Shown: piece by piece, positions 49,430 through 60,884 of the stretch
Position numbering within the stretch: position 1 is the first letter of the stretch
Layout of the letters: every line of letters begins with the position of its first letter
Assembly (NCBI GenBank): GCA_933228895.1
Contig: OW121852.1
Location: forward strand, 121,391,544-121,455,543
DNA from: Platycnemis pennipes
Taxonomy: Eukaryota > Arthropoda > Insecta > Odonata > Platycnemididae
DNA: 64,000 nt
Direction: 5' to 3'
Position numbers and translations under genes: made by a program
Notes under the pieces: generated by a model
What the model was told of the DNA's origin: nothing
The model's database searches: none
Seen by the model: only the letters and a program-made list of their open reading frames with translations

Positions 49430-49905
49430 GATCCTTTCCCCAATCGGGCTCTTCAGTGCATCTCTTGGATTACTCCTATTTGCCGGATCATTGACGAAAC
49501 GAAAATACTAAGTTCCACCTTGGATGCTCAGCATTTTGTATCATTCATACTTTTCCCATTAAAATATTACTGCTGCTTAACTTTTTATGTCTCTATTTCT
49601 TTAAAAAGGGTAAAGTATTTGAGTTTTGTGTCAATTGGGAAAGTTATTTTGCCAGCCATGTGTTTTCACTCAATTGTTTACTTTATTACCTTACCTATGT
49701 CTGTATTTATGGCAAGTGAGTGGTATCAAAATGGTCTTGTAAATTCTGTTCAAAAATAGTACTCCTGATTTTACACTACTAAATGAATGCTTCTCGAGGC
49801 ATCCTGTCTCATTACGGCTTCAGTGGCCTCTGTTATTGCTACTGCTAATAGTTTACAAATTTCATTTTTTATGTGTTAGCTAATGATTTTTGAGAGGCAA
49901 CCAAC
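49430..49905. other. AT-rich stretch
   Basis: No recognised gene or repeat. Confidence 0.5.
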
Positions 49906-49909
49906 ATCT

Positions 49910-50202
49910 TAGGCAATTTATGTAATTTAGGATGGATGGGGAATTGAGTATAGGCATGAATTTTCCTGGAAATGGAGGAAGGATGGAGAGAAACCCGGCG
50001 TCTACATTAGCGTCGTGCTCTTAACGAAAGGTGCCTCGATGTCTAAGGTTCAACATCCCATTCCACTGTTGTGTCCTGAATTGAAAGTACTCACCCCAAG
50101 GCACTTAAATTAGGCAAATGAAAAACCTCTGTCTCTTCCAGGATATGAACCCGAGCCCTAGAGATGGAATGCCAGTTCTCTAGCCACCACAGCAACCACA
50201 TA
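49910..50202 (-). repeat. tRNA-derived SINE, family A, copy 3
   Basis: On the minus strand GTGGTTGCTGTGGTGGCTA (50181-50199) is the A-box region and GGTTCATATCC (50141-50151) the B box. The family core appears on the plus strand as gagagaaacccggcgt at about 49987-50001, with ggaggaaggatgg just before it, as in copy 1. Confidence 0.7.
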
Positions 50203-50351
50203 CTATTTTTTAGATTTCTTTTCCGATTACTTTAAGCAGGATATTTGATTAGAAAATTGCAATGTTGTCCGTTGATGAAATCTAACCTAGTTCATGCAAC
50301 AACGTTAACCCCCAGTATTTAGAGAATTTTGGCAGTGTCAAGTCTAAAACT

Positions 50352-50490
50352 TACATCTACATCCACATTTACACAATTCCCTGCAAGCCAATGCAAGGGT
50401 ATGTGGCATGGGATGAAGATAACCAAACATGCACTATTGACATGCAAATAGGAAACTACATGGAAACGTGTTTTATAATACAATTATGCA
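50352..50490 (-). repeat. LINE-type 3' tail element, copy 3 (short form)
   Basis: Plus-strand landmarks are acatctacatccacattt, ccctgcaagccaatgcaagg, tgtggcatgggatgaagata and catgcaaatagg, in the same order as copy 1. It lacks the reverse-transcriptase block found in copy 2. On the minus strand it ends in the GATGTA-type tail. Confidence 0.65.
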
Positions 50491-50728
50491 TATGACTCCT
50501 TATTCAGATACCTTATTTACTCCTTGAGTAATTTGCAAATTACCCATGACATGTTGATTACCTCCTTGAAATTTGTCAGCCATATTGTCCAGTGCTGAGC
50601 GAATGAAACCAGCCGTCTATGTCCCCTCGGTGCCTGGGCGGTTGAGAAACGCAGTCCAGTCGAGGCGAGTTAGCTACCCAACGTGGACGTGTTCAGGATT
50701 TCTGATCTGGCTGGGGGTTAAGTAATAC
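50491..50728. other. unassigned spacer
   Basis: Nothing recognised. Confidence 0.4.
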
Positions 50729-50748
50729 ATATATATATATATATATAT
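50729..50748. repeat. (AT)10 microsatellite
   Basis: Twenty bases of perfect AT alternation. Confidence 0.9.
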
Positions 50749-51200
50749 GGAATTATAATGAATGGAAATACGTTCGGGAAAAGAGAGAATCGCTGTCATT
50801 TCTCGATAAAAACACCTGTAAAAATAATAGCATTGAACTCGTTCGTCAATAATGTGCAGTACTGCTCATGGATTTCCAACAAGTTTTCGAAATTTTCGCG
50901 CTCAGCTGTTCACTACCACACTTCTGCTATCAACTTGTCGTGGAGCAGGTCTCTCCAAAACGTTATTCAGGTTTGTGTTCCTCGTTTCAGGTTGATGCAA
51001 AGTAGATACGTGTCCTTCCACTGTCACTTATTCGATTCAAATAATAGTATTTTTGTTTGCATCATTTCTGTGCATAAAATGAGTAATTACAACGAACGGC
51101 ATTAGTATTTATCTAGCTAGCCCAAAAATAAGACCCGTTCCATAGTGCATGAAAAACCTAGTGATAGCAAAGTACTATGCATTAAACACAATGATTTCAA
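50749..51200. other. AT-rich stretch
   Basis: A 115-codon plus-strand frame (50758-51105) is open directly after the microsatellite but is not recognised. Confidence 0.4.
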
Positions 51201-51690
51201 TGCTAATTGCTGACCCCTACGTACCACCAGTGCGCCGCGAGCACCCTAGATAGATTGGACTGCTTTCCCGTTCCGCTCGGACGACATGCCTCTCCGTCTC
51301 GTGAAATGGACCACGTTGTAGCTTCTGTTTTAGGAAATGCACGAGGCTGTTTCGGGATCCGGCCCCCCTGTTGGTCGTTCTTTTACTCGGGCGATGATTT
51401 GCCTCGTTGTTGTTTACACCTGTTGTGTTTAATCACCATTAACGAGGTTTACTTCTTTTGCTTTTTTTTGGAGGCGGAAAACACTGCCCTCTCGTGTCAT
51501 CCTTTTGATTTAAGCCCCGGCGCCCGAACGCACTTAATCAACAAAGCTTTTCTACAGCGGAGCGAAAAAAGTCCTCCGTAGTTGACCAGGACGGCGCCAT
51601 TCGTTTAAAGACAAATGACAGCTGAAGGGCGATTTGTTTGCGCGAAAATTTCGATCCCTGCTTTTTTTATTACTTAGGGCGTGCATGCTT
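51201..51690. other. GC-richer patch
   Basis: A 124-codon plus-strand frame (51207-51581) is open. It is Cys/Leu/Ser-rich and unrecognised. Confidence 0.35.
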
Positions 51691-53805
51691 GTTCTCATTT
51701 GGGCGACTGGGCATTTTCACTGGCGAAACTACTTCCCTGAAAAGGCTTCAATTAAAATTAAATAAGATCTCCCAGGGAAATAGCGAGATGTTGGCACTGT
51801 AGGGGTAGCACAGAAGCAAATTTTATTATCCGGTAGGCCCCATCCATTGTTTTGCATTTAACTTTGTGTACTCTGAGAACTATTGGTCTCGGCACCTCTG
51901 TTACCATGAGCGAAGTAGAAGACAAAAAAGAGGAGGTACTTTTAATTCAAACCTCATTTTCCGTTTTCGGTAATACTTCATAATAAGGAGGTTATTCTAT
52001 GATGGGCGACAGCGTTTGTGCTGAAATTCCTTCCTCTTCACAATGGAAAATTTAGAAACCTTCTGATCAAAACTATCAGGTGTTCGTTATTTCATGGATT
52101 CATATTGAAAACTTAATCGTTATAGTGTTCGCAAATACTTTGCATGTAGAGCATTATGAATACACTAAATATTTTCATTCTACATGAGGACCTGAGAATG
52201 AATATTTGTTACAGCTATATTTAAACTGTCGAAGATGGTCAAAAATGGGCGTTTCTGCTGCTGTCAATTTAAATTATTTAACAAGGAGGGGAAACTTTCA
52301 AATGACTCGAAAGAAGATGTGCAGTATTAGTTTGCGCATCGCATGTTGCACATTGGACTAAACGAAAGAGCCACCGAGAGAATAAAAGTGTCTCCATTCG
52401 TATTTGAATTTAAATCCTTTGTAAAGCAATGCTAGTCATTATCCGCGTGTAGGGTTCATCGCAAATAATTGCGAATGGACACCCAATTGACTCCCGGGAA
52501 AAAGCACTCTTTCAATCAGCAGAAGACAGCACACACGTAATCATCCCACTTGCGACAGTAGCCATTTTCAATCGATCCATAAACCACCTAAGACTCGCCA
52601 TCTGAAGTCGATACATTGCCGTTCTCTTGAGATTGAAATTACGTTAACACAATCGTCATTAATTGGCACTTATGGGGTCGATATTGAGTTATTACTTCCC
52701 TGTTAAATGCCAAACAGAATCTATTGATGAATACGAGAGAAAAATAGAATTTTCCGCATTACCTTCCCAAAGTGTGTATCAAAAATTAAGTAGGTAATGA
52801 TATTCTGAAGTTTTCTTAAAGGTCTAATTTTACTCCATACCTACATGTACGAATAAATCTACTGACATTCATAGTTTTAGTTTAGGTAAGTGAAGTTCGT
52901 TGACTCTAACTTGGCTCATATAAAATATAGTTTATACATTGCAGAAAGGTTCAATCTTCTATTTTAGTATTAATTAATTGATTCTCAGTGTAGATGAGCT
53001 GTGGGTAATATATGTATTTTTATTATCTAACGCTGAGATGATAAAGAATAGTACTTGTAAATTATAAATCAGAGATCGTATGATATACCTTAAATATGTA
53101 GTGGGAGAGGCCATGTCACTCCTTCGCATAACACTTACCCGCTTACATATAGCACTTTTCAAATAATTCAGCAATATTTAAGTCAAAAATTATGTTGCTA
53201 AAATTTAGGATTGCAATCAGGAAAAAAACCTATGCGGTACGTTTTGATTATTGCGTGGAATAAGACACTGAATACATTTGTTATGTTTCTGGCGCTCTGA
53301 ACTGATGCCATAGATATTTCCGAGTGGCAACCTTGATTGTAGGTGCACTTAGCTATTTTGATTTGACCTTTGAGATGCGAATAGAGAGAAATTTTAACTT
53401 TTTTATTTGTTTTAAACCTGATGATATTGCTTGAATCTTATTTTATTCGATGTAGATATTTCATTATAGGAACATCTTCCAGTCTAGCAATTGCGTTCAA
53501 TGTAGAGTGGAGAACCAAGCAGCTAAGACTGACATTTTTTTAGGAGTTCATTGTTTTGAATCGAATTTGAGTATCATTTAAATTTAGCCGTCCAAGTTTT
53601 CAATGACTTGCGTACTATATTATTTTGAATATTCTTATATGGAATTATCGTGCAGTGTATGAGAGAATCATTCGATACTTTACCCGAGGTTTGTTCATTT
53701 CTTGTTTCATTTAGTTTTTTTCCATGGGAGTCCCCTTCTGGGGTTTGTTGCATCCATTCCTCGGCATTCCTCGATGTGTCGGCATGCCTCTTGATCCATT
53801 CAATT
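51691..53805. other. long AT-rich stretch
   Basis: No recognised gene. A well-placed ATG at 51906 (context ttaccatgagc) opens 25 codons, starting MSEVEDKKEEV, before a stop at 51981. Confidence 0.45.
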
Positions 53806-54565
53806 CTCACGCCATATTTTGTTCCATCACACTTTTCTCCCTCCTTTGCACCGTGTCTACCTTCGTGTCTCCCTCGTATCCGCCATTGTTTGCGGTGTCT
53901 TCGCACCTCTATATCCCGATGCGCACTCTCGCTATCTCTCTCCCTCATCGCTGTACTTCTCCCTCTCCACCAATGGGGTGGAGTGAGGGGGTGGGTTTAC
54001 ATCTCCACACTACGGCGGATCACCCTTCCATCATCCCTCCCCCAGCTACCATATCAATCCCGGCCCTCTCCTCTCCTCCCCCCGCCGAACCCCAAAAACA
54101 ACCCCCCTGCCAGCCCCCCCCCCCCGTAATCCTACCTACCGCCCCTCTCTCCCTCCACGCTGAATTATTGCTCGCCCTCCCTCCCTTCCCTCCCCCTCAG
54201 CCCCACCCACTTCAATCGCACTCCTTCCCCATCACGGCCAAGCCACCATTGCCACCAAATTCTCATTAATATTAAGGCTCGCCATTCATTTTTTATTTCG
54301 ATCCCAACAAGACTTCCCTTCAGTCTCCCTGCTCCTCCTCCCCGCTTGTCTGTCATTCATCGACAACAGCTCGCTGCCTCTCATCCCCCATACGCTCTCC
54401 CTCCAGCTCCCAGCGCCAGCCCGTCCCGAATCTCAACCACCCCTTTGCTCTTTCTTCCCTCCGCCCCTTCACTCCCGTTTTACATCGTTCCGACACTGCG
54501 ATCGCCCTCCCCTCCTCCTGGGTCCCCGAAATGCGGAGAGCGGCCCTGAAATCGAACCTCGAAGT
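53806..54565. repeat. C/T-rich polarised block with poly-C run
   Basis: About 750 bases are pyrimidine-rich on the plus strand, with a run of 12 C at 54114-54125. Frames of 159 and 181 codons run through it in different phases and are Pro/Ser/His-rich, so they are compositional. Confidence 0.6.
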
Positions 54566-56570
54566 AAACATCTGACAAGGAGAGACTTCGTGCGTTGGCC
54601 GCCGATTTGGTTGCCGTATTTTTCATGTGGTTCAGAACGCAGATTCCAACGCCGATGTGTCGTGGCTTTGCCGAATGGACATTAAACACGGACTGATTAC
54701 GCCAAATGTAAGCGTCGCGGTGTAATATCTCGTAAGCTACGTGCTCTGTTCATTTTTTTCCAACCCATGTTATTTTCATACGTATTTCAACAGCAGCGCA
54801 ACTATGTAGACATAAGTACTTTAAAGTCTAGTTAGTTAGCTAGGTGCTCACAGTTCCGTTTAACCATTTTTTCTTTCCAATTGTACAGTTACTTCAAATA
54901 AATAGTTACCACTTCAGAGCCGAAAAGTCCCGAGTTGATGGTGATTTGACAACGCAGTGTATTTCAACTGCCGAACTCATATGTAGGCATTGGCACTTTA
55001 AACTTTGCACCCGAAATTTTTTCATTGCATCTGGAATATTCGTTTGATAAAACCGTACCCCAGATATAGAACCCTAGTCAATAGACAGTCAATGGATGAT
55101 ACAGGAACTTAAACGCTTGCTTTTAATCTCTGTATTAGTATTCGGCCTCCTCAACGCAAGGCAGCATTTTAATTAGTTTTCTTCACTGGCAATCATGTCT
55201 ATCAAGGTAAATGCAGTCGATTGTAAAATTTGTAAATACGTAAATGTGAATAAAAAACACGGACAAATACTCTACGGGTACCAGCCTTCAAAATATTCTT
55301 TGGATGATCCAACGTAGGCATGAGTTTTCGACAAACTAGTTACTAATGACTGTGGCTTGTGGAGAAGCAACTATTGCTGCGTCATCAAATAAAACGTGCG
55401 GAACGTGATGGTGATTGTGAGAGTAGGGCTAGAAAACGTCTATACGAATGTATGGGAAGGGGAAATCAAAGAAAATGAAATTACTGTTATTTTTTACCAT
55501 TCAGGGTATGTTCCAATCTACTACTATGTATTTGCCAAACGGCTCCATCTTCACACTATTTACTTTTTTGAATTATTATATTTCCTAATGTTGTCCATAG
55601 TGTTCAAAAGATCATAAATCAGCTTCCTCTTCTTGATTTACTGAGCATTCAACAACTTTTTACTATTCAAAATCCAGCAAAATAAACACTTGAATTTTTG
55701 TCCACCTCTCCGTCAACCGTATCTTTTACGTTCTTCTCCTCACCCACGACACAAATGCCTTCAATTTCTGTCATCCTGTGGTCGAATTCATAGATTCATA
55801 CAATTCCTGCGTCCATAGCAACCTCTTTCCTATTGTATTCACGTGTTTGATTGAGGCTATTGAGGCGTGAGAGATTGAGGCGTCAGAAGTTCACCTCTGT
55901 TGGTAAATTCTTACTTATCTAAAGCAATCCTTCTCTTGACATAATTTGCTACTACCATGTTTCTCTTGCTTCTGTTCTCTCTTCTTCTCTTCTCTTGCTT
56001 GCAAATGTTACGATACTGTCGTGAAAAGTTTAATGGAGCAAGGAGACAGCTGGAATGACGGATGTGGATTAATTCATAGTGGAGCGGATTGGAGCCAGCT
56101 TTGGTTAGATGTGGTATTGTACACAAAATTAGGGATAATGGTTGAGAATATATAGCTGGTGAATGTTGTGATTTTGGGATTTAGGGTAACTTAGGAAAAA
56201 ATGGTTCCGACGCGTCTAGTTGTAATTTAGGAGTACGAGTCTGCTTTGAGAGATCCAGTAATATTATTCAATACTGAAATGCACCTCGTTGCAATGTATG
56301 TCAGAACTCGCAAGACCTTCGCGAAATAACCCTCTTTCCCCTCTCTTCCATTACATTTCTCCTTGCCCAACCCCTTATCAACTATCCTAACTATACTACT
56401 CCTTAGTTTTATGCGTATAGGGATGCTGATGGTTAACGTTTGGTTACCTCATGTTGATGATATTCGCTGAAGCCCGAGTACACAAAATTTTTTCGAAACT
56501 TTCTCTCTTTGTTTAGTAAGTCCCCAATATGCCAATTCCACACATATTTCCTGATACTTCAGTTTACAAA
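54566..56570. other. AT-rich stretch
   Basis: No recognised gene or repeat family. Confidence 0.5.
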
Positions 56571-56572
56571 AT

Positions 56573-56610
56573 CTGATGAAGTTCGTGCACTTCGTGCAAC
56601 CCGAATCGAT
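56573..56610 (+). ncRNA. possible hammerhead-like relic
   Basis: An intact CTGATGA box (56573-56579) is followed by a stem-loop TGCAC-TTC-GTGCA (56586-56598) and then ACCCGAAT, where the core would need GAAA. Only the first box and a stem are convincing. It could be chance. Confidence 0.25.
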
Positions 56611-56880
56611 TACGATGGTCAGGGTGTAAAACAGCTATTGGTATGTTTTCATACCTAACAGTGGTATGATATGCTTCAATTTTTCAAACATTATGCTTCT
56701 TTGTATTGATTTAATTTCGAAGCAATTAAAATCATTTATTTATTATTATTACATAAGCCTTCAGTTAGCCGAAAGATCAAGCTAAAGTGGTGGATAAGGA
56801 TTGAGTTATAGTAATGAAAGACCACTGAAAGAAATGGATGGAGTTATGGGGAGGAATTATAATGCCGGCCTTAGCCTATA
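56611..56880. other. unassigned spacer
   Basis: Nothing recognised. Confidence 0.4.
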
Positions 56881-57235
56881 AAAATGTTTTCTGTGGAACA
56901 CATCCTTGATTCCCTCCTCCCATCAATTCATCTTAACCTCACAGACCGTCACTGCACCAATCCATGCTATCCGTGGACATATCCCTTCGCTCCCCTTAGA
57001 TGTCTTCAATCCTTTGCCCAGTCCCACACATCACTTCCTCCACGCCTTCCGCCGCACACCCCGTCGTTCGATTCGTGTGCGAAAACTGTCCGAGCGCCAC
57101 ACAGGGCAGCGTGTGTCTGTGGATTCAGCCGCCACCTCCTCCCCTCTCTCTCCCTCCGAAGGCAACTGATAGCCCCTTCCCCCCTTCATCCCAGAACCAC
57201 ATCATCCCGTGCACACTCCCGTTTGACTCCCGTGA
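56881..57235. repeat. C/T-rich polarised block
   Basis: Pyrimidine-rich plus strand. Three overlapping frames in different phases run through it, the largest of 161 codons, and all are Pro/Ser-rich. Confidence 0.55.
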
Positions 57236-58240
57236 TGCATGCACCAGACGGAATCCGTTGGGTTACTCGCCCAAATCTTGCTGTGCAATCAATACCTCCT
57301 CGGTCATACGAAACGAGATTGTCATGTCTGGTTGCTCATCCAAGAAATAACTGGCCTGGTCAATCGTAGATTGGATATCGTAGATGGGATATTAGGTGAG
57401 TGCTATGCTGAAGTCGTGAAGCATCCTCGTAAGGATCATTTTGAGAATGCCGCCAATGTATGGGATTGTAAGAGACAGATTATATTATGAAGTTTCAGAC
57501 GCGCACAGAGAAGAAAGGTGTGAACTGTGACACCTCAATATGTTGTGTCGTAAACTTACTTAAAGAACTACCCTTGGTAATTTTTATTTGGCCATAGACA
57601 ATATCTTTTAAGCTAATTGATGAGTATCTTTTTTTCCGATGACTGCGAAAATATCTTAAAAATATTTTAGTATCACGCCTGATTTCACCACAAAAGTAAG
57701 ATTTGGAGATTGGGTCTGACGTGAGGACGTGTTTAAAGTACCTTTTCCCTCCGAGAACCTTAAGAATTTATTGTAATATACGTCATAATAACTGGATAGG
57801 GGAGTGCAGGAATTTGTAGGTAAAAACTATTCTGTATTTTATTATTAGCTTCTTGTTATTTAATGGCACATGCCTGTTGCATTGACAGCCACCACTAGCT
57901 TTTCTCTCTATTCAGTTATCTATATTTTAGCTGCTTATACCCAGAGTATATCTCTGGTGCTGAAAGAAATAATGTCTCATTTGTCATCGCGAATTTCTTG
58001 AAAGAAAGTTCACATGTGATTCCCGCTTCACAGTCCTTAAGTCATGGGTTGCTGATAGAAAAAGGTAAATAATTGTATGATAGTCTTAAAACTGTAATCA
58101 TACCCTGGATAATACATCATGTAACATTTTTTATGGTAACTTTTTATACTCTGGTTCGATGACTACAGATGACTAGACTTTGAGCTAATGGATTTTACTC
58201 AAGCCTGGGATAAATGGATACGTATATGTATGTTATATTC
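57236..58240. other. mixed to AT-rich stretch
   Basis: The tail of an 83-codon plus-strand frame (57239-57490) has balanced composition but is unrecognised. A donor-like ttag|gtgagt lies inside it near 57395. Confidence 0.35.
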
Positions 58241-58244
58241 AGGA

Positions 58245-58266
58245 CTGAAGACCGATGCATCGAAAG
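58245..58266 (+). ncRNA. possible minimal hammerhead-like motif
   Basis: CTGAAGA (58245-58251) is followed by CCGATGCATCG and AAAG. The CGAT/ATCG arms (58253-58262) give a very short stem II with a GAAA-like junction. The layout matches the other hammerhead-like motifs, but it is short enough to occur by chance. Confidence 0.3.
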
Positions 58267-58930
58267 AAAATTGCAATATATCTCTCTGTTCCTTAAACAA
58301 ATGTTTATTTGTGAGCAATTCCTAAAATTGGTCATTTTGAATACTATCGCTTCTTTAACATAAATGACCTAGTTCATTGAAGTTTCCAAGAGTAAATCAC
58401 TAGAAATGTGTAGAAAAATTATTTGACTTACGATACTTTTTAAGCAAATATTGCCAAAAGTCGTCATTTTACAGTATTCCGATGAATGAAGAGAAATGCT
58501 AGAGCCTGTGCTACTTCAAGGACTGACTGAATACCGGCAACTCATCACTGCATCTATTTTTATCATGAAAAATACATAGCCCGTGCAGAAAATGGCTGAC
58601 AAAATTTGCATTCTATAAGCAAGACATGGAAAGAAAATTTTTATGTGGCACAGGATGGACATGCTGGGAAAATTAGGGTTGGGAGTATTCCCCAGACCAT
58701 AATTCAAGCCCACACCTCGCAATTACGTGTTGTATCCACGAGGACCTATTAGCAGTTTATCTTGGCTGCCTTTTTGTCTTCTTGAACAGTGCAGGAGAAA
58801 TGGACCAGAGGCAGGGGAGCAGGATGGGACCTGAGGTAGTTCTGTACCCGCCTGATTCGTTACGTTGGGCATGCACGAAGCCAACGCCTTGAAGTTTAAT
58901 TCGAGTTCATTTGAGCGCTCCTCTATCATT
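58267..58930. other. AT-rich stretch
   Basis: No recognised gene. Two adjacent 68-codon minus-strand frames (58516-58722 and 58723-58929) are unrecognised. Confidence 0.4.
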
Positions 58931-59290
58931 TAACCCCTTGCATCTCTAAGTTCGCCGCTCATCGAAAGCGTCGGCCATTTTGTGCTGGAAATCGCGCGCG
59001 AAGCCGCCGTTGGAAGGAATTATGGAGGACCCCCGAGGAATACAATTGACCCAATTCCACTCTCGCCGCCGGCTTTTGTTACGCGCAAAGGAGATGAAAA
59101 TTCCGTTGATTGCAACAATGAACGTCTTCCGGGTGTTTGCCAATTTCCTCGAAGACGTTCGTTCGCTTAGTGAAGGCGTGTTGCGAAAGGCATTGTCTAT
59201 TCCCCGGTCGAATTGCATTCGAACGATTGCGCAGTTTTATCGAAAACATTCACCAGGTACCCTGCCAGACGTTTTTTTTCTGTTATAGGT
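58931..59290. other. CpG-rich patch with overlapping frames
   Basis: A 102-codon plus-strand frame (58980-59288) and a 90-codon minus-strand frame (58946-59218) overlap. The plus-strand product is Arg/Leu-rich with balanced composition, but no domain is recognised. The contrast with the AT-rich flanks is sharp, as for an exon or a conserved non-coding element. Confidence 0.25.
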
Positions 59291-59640
59291 ACATGCGTAA
59301 CTACGGATATTTTTAGGGATAAAAATCGTTTATTCATTGGCCAAACTGTCACGTCAAGCAGACATTGAAATGAATTCTTAAAACAGGGCCTGTAAATAGA
59401 ATTCTTAAATTTGATCCAGAAATTCTCGAAGTAATGCTGTTTGGAGGCTTAGTAAGACCAATCGACAAGATCCTGTGATTCTTTCTTTGCTCTGGAAATA
59501 GGGGCGTTTACTCGGAACCGAAATCGCAATTTTGTACACAAAATTGTTACATGGAAACGAAGAAAGAATTTTAGTGAAAAAATTAATCTTCTGACCACAA
59601 CCATTTACTAATAAATCAAAAATTAGAATAAGCTAAAGGT
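59291..59640. other. AT-rich stretch
   Basis: No recognised gene or repeat. Confidence 0.45.
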
Positions 59641-59659
59641 GACGCCCACCTAAAAAGCT

Positions 59660-59960
59660 GCTTTGATAACATTGACGTCATTTTCCTCCCGTCCTTGACT
59701 GATTTTCAAGGAAGGCAAGGGAGTGGAGGGAAGTTCTCGGAAGGTCTACTCGAACAGAACCTGTCGCAATCACTCCTATTGGCAGAGTCAGCTGTGTCCC
59801 CCCCTTTGTGATAACGCGAAGTAGCTTCGCGGGCTCAGTTGAGATTCGACGAAGTCAATGACGTCAGAGGTTGCACTTATCCGAAAGGGTTGAAAACATC
59901 GATTTTTCGCCGCTTATAACTCGAGAAATATTTGACTGATCAAAAAACGGAAAAATACTG
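59660..59960. other. region with two CRE palindromes and a GC hairpin
   Basis: Perfect TGACGTCA sites lie at 59673-59680 and 59859-59866. Between them is a stem-loop with arms cgcgaag / cttcgcg and loop tag (59815-59831). The string gccgcttataactcgagaaa follows near 59910. The paired CRE sites and AT-rich continuation could be a regulatory element or the ends of a decayed DNA transposon. No gene is adjacent. Confidence 0.3.
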
Positions 59961-60257
59961 GTCTTTTTATTTTACAAACTCTACCAGATCCGGCAATAAA
60001 AAATATGGCAAATGACCCCATTGGACTGTGAATTAAAACGAGTTTTAGGCATTCGGTAATGTCACAACAACTCGACATTGAAGTGGCTTATTTAGTCTTC
60101 GAGCATAGCAAACCCTCATTCGTCTACTAGAGGGTTCCTTCCTTTTCGTGTGCAGCGCAGTGAAGATATTCGTGTATGAAGAGATGAAAAAAGTGTCATT
60201 AATTTTTTCAAGTGCATTTCATCTGTTACTGGTGAGGTTTATACCCATTTGTATTTA

Positions 60258-60525
60258 CAGCGCATTCTAAATGCGGTGCTACATAAGAATGTTGAGGATT
60301 AAATTGATCGGCCACATCTTGAGAATGTAGGCCCGAAGAAGACAATCGTTTAAAGTCAAGTGAACAGGAAGAACGGCAAAGGAAGGTCTCGTATGAGAAA
60401 ATGGAACAAGTGATGAAGGACGTAAAAGGGAATAAATAGGTAAATATGAAGAGATTAGCCGATAGAAGAAGTCAGTGGAGAGCTGCGTCAAACCAATCCC
60501 AGGATTGCTGACTAATCATGATGAC
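60258..60525 (+). pseudogene. decayed RTE-like LINE tail
   Basis: Translation in shifting frames gives RMLRIKLIGHILRM, GKGRSRMRKWNK and RLADRRSQWRAASNQS, the block that ends many RTE-like LINE proteins, followed by a tgatgac terminus. Frameshifts and stops make it non-coding. It is the same family as 40570-40970 and 62128-62335. Confidence 0.7.
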
Positions 60526-60880
60526 TATTTACAGCACGGTATTCCAAACTCTCTCTCTCTCTTCCCCTTCATGTTTTAAGATCTTTTATCCCTTAAATAC
60601 GGTAGTATATTTATCATTATGGTGGTATAGTAAATATGAAGGATTAGCTCTTTGGTCAATATCGATAGCTTTCTGGATGACATTCTTAGGCGTCTCATCC
60701 AGATGAGGCTAAGTATCAACATGGCTTCGAAGTGTCCAATATTGTTACTAAACGGGGCTTAGGAACCGACTTCATCGTCTCCAGTCTTTACCCAACTAAG
60801 AAGCCTTTGTTGGAAGTCTGGGTAGTCTTTACAGTCCGAAAACTATTTGTCTCTCAGCCGTTCGGTCTCTTGTTGCTCTC
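60526..60880. other. spacer between LINE relics
   Basis: The 86-codon frame 60732-60992 begins here and enters the next relic. Its first part is unrecognised. Confidence 0.35.
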
Positions 60881-60884
60881 AAGT

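Noticed and set aside
53650..54269. Plus-strand frames of 159 and 181 codons
   Set aside because: Two phases of the same C/T-rich DNA are both open, and one crosses a poly-C run. The products are low-complexity with no domain.
56884..57369. 161-codon plus-strand frame
   Set aside because: Pro/Ser/His-rich, with two other phases also open over the same pyrimidine-rich block.
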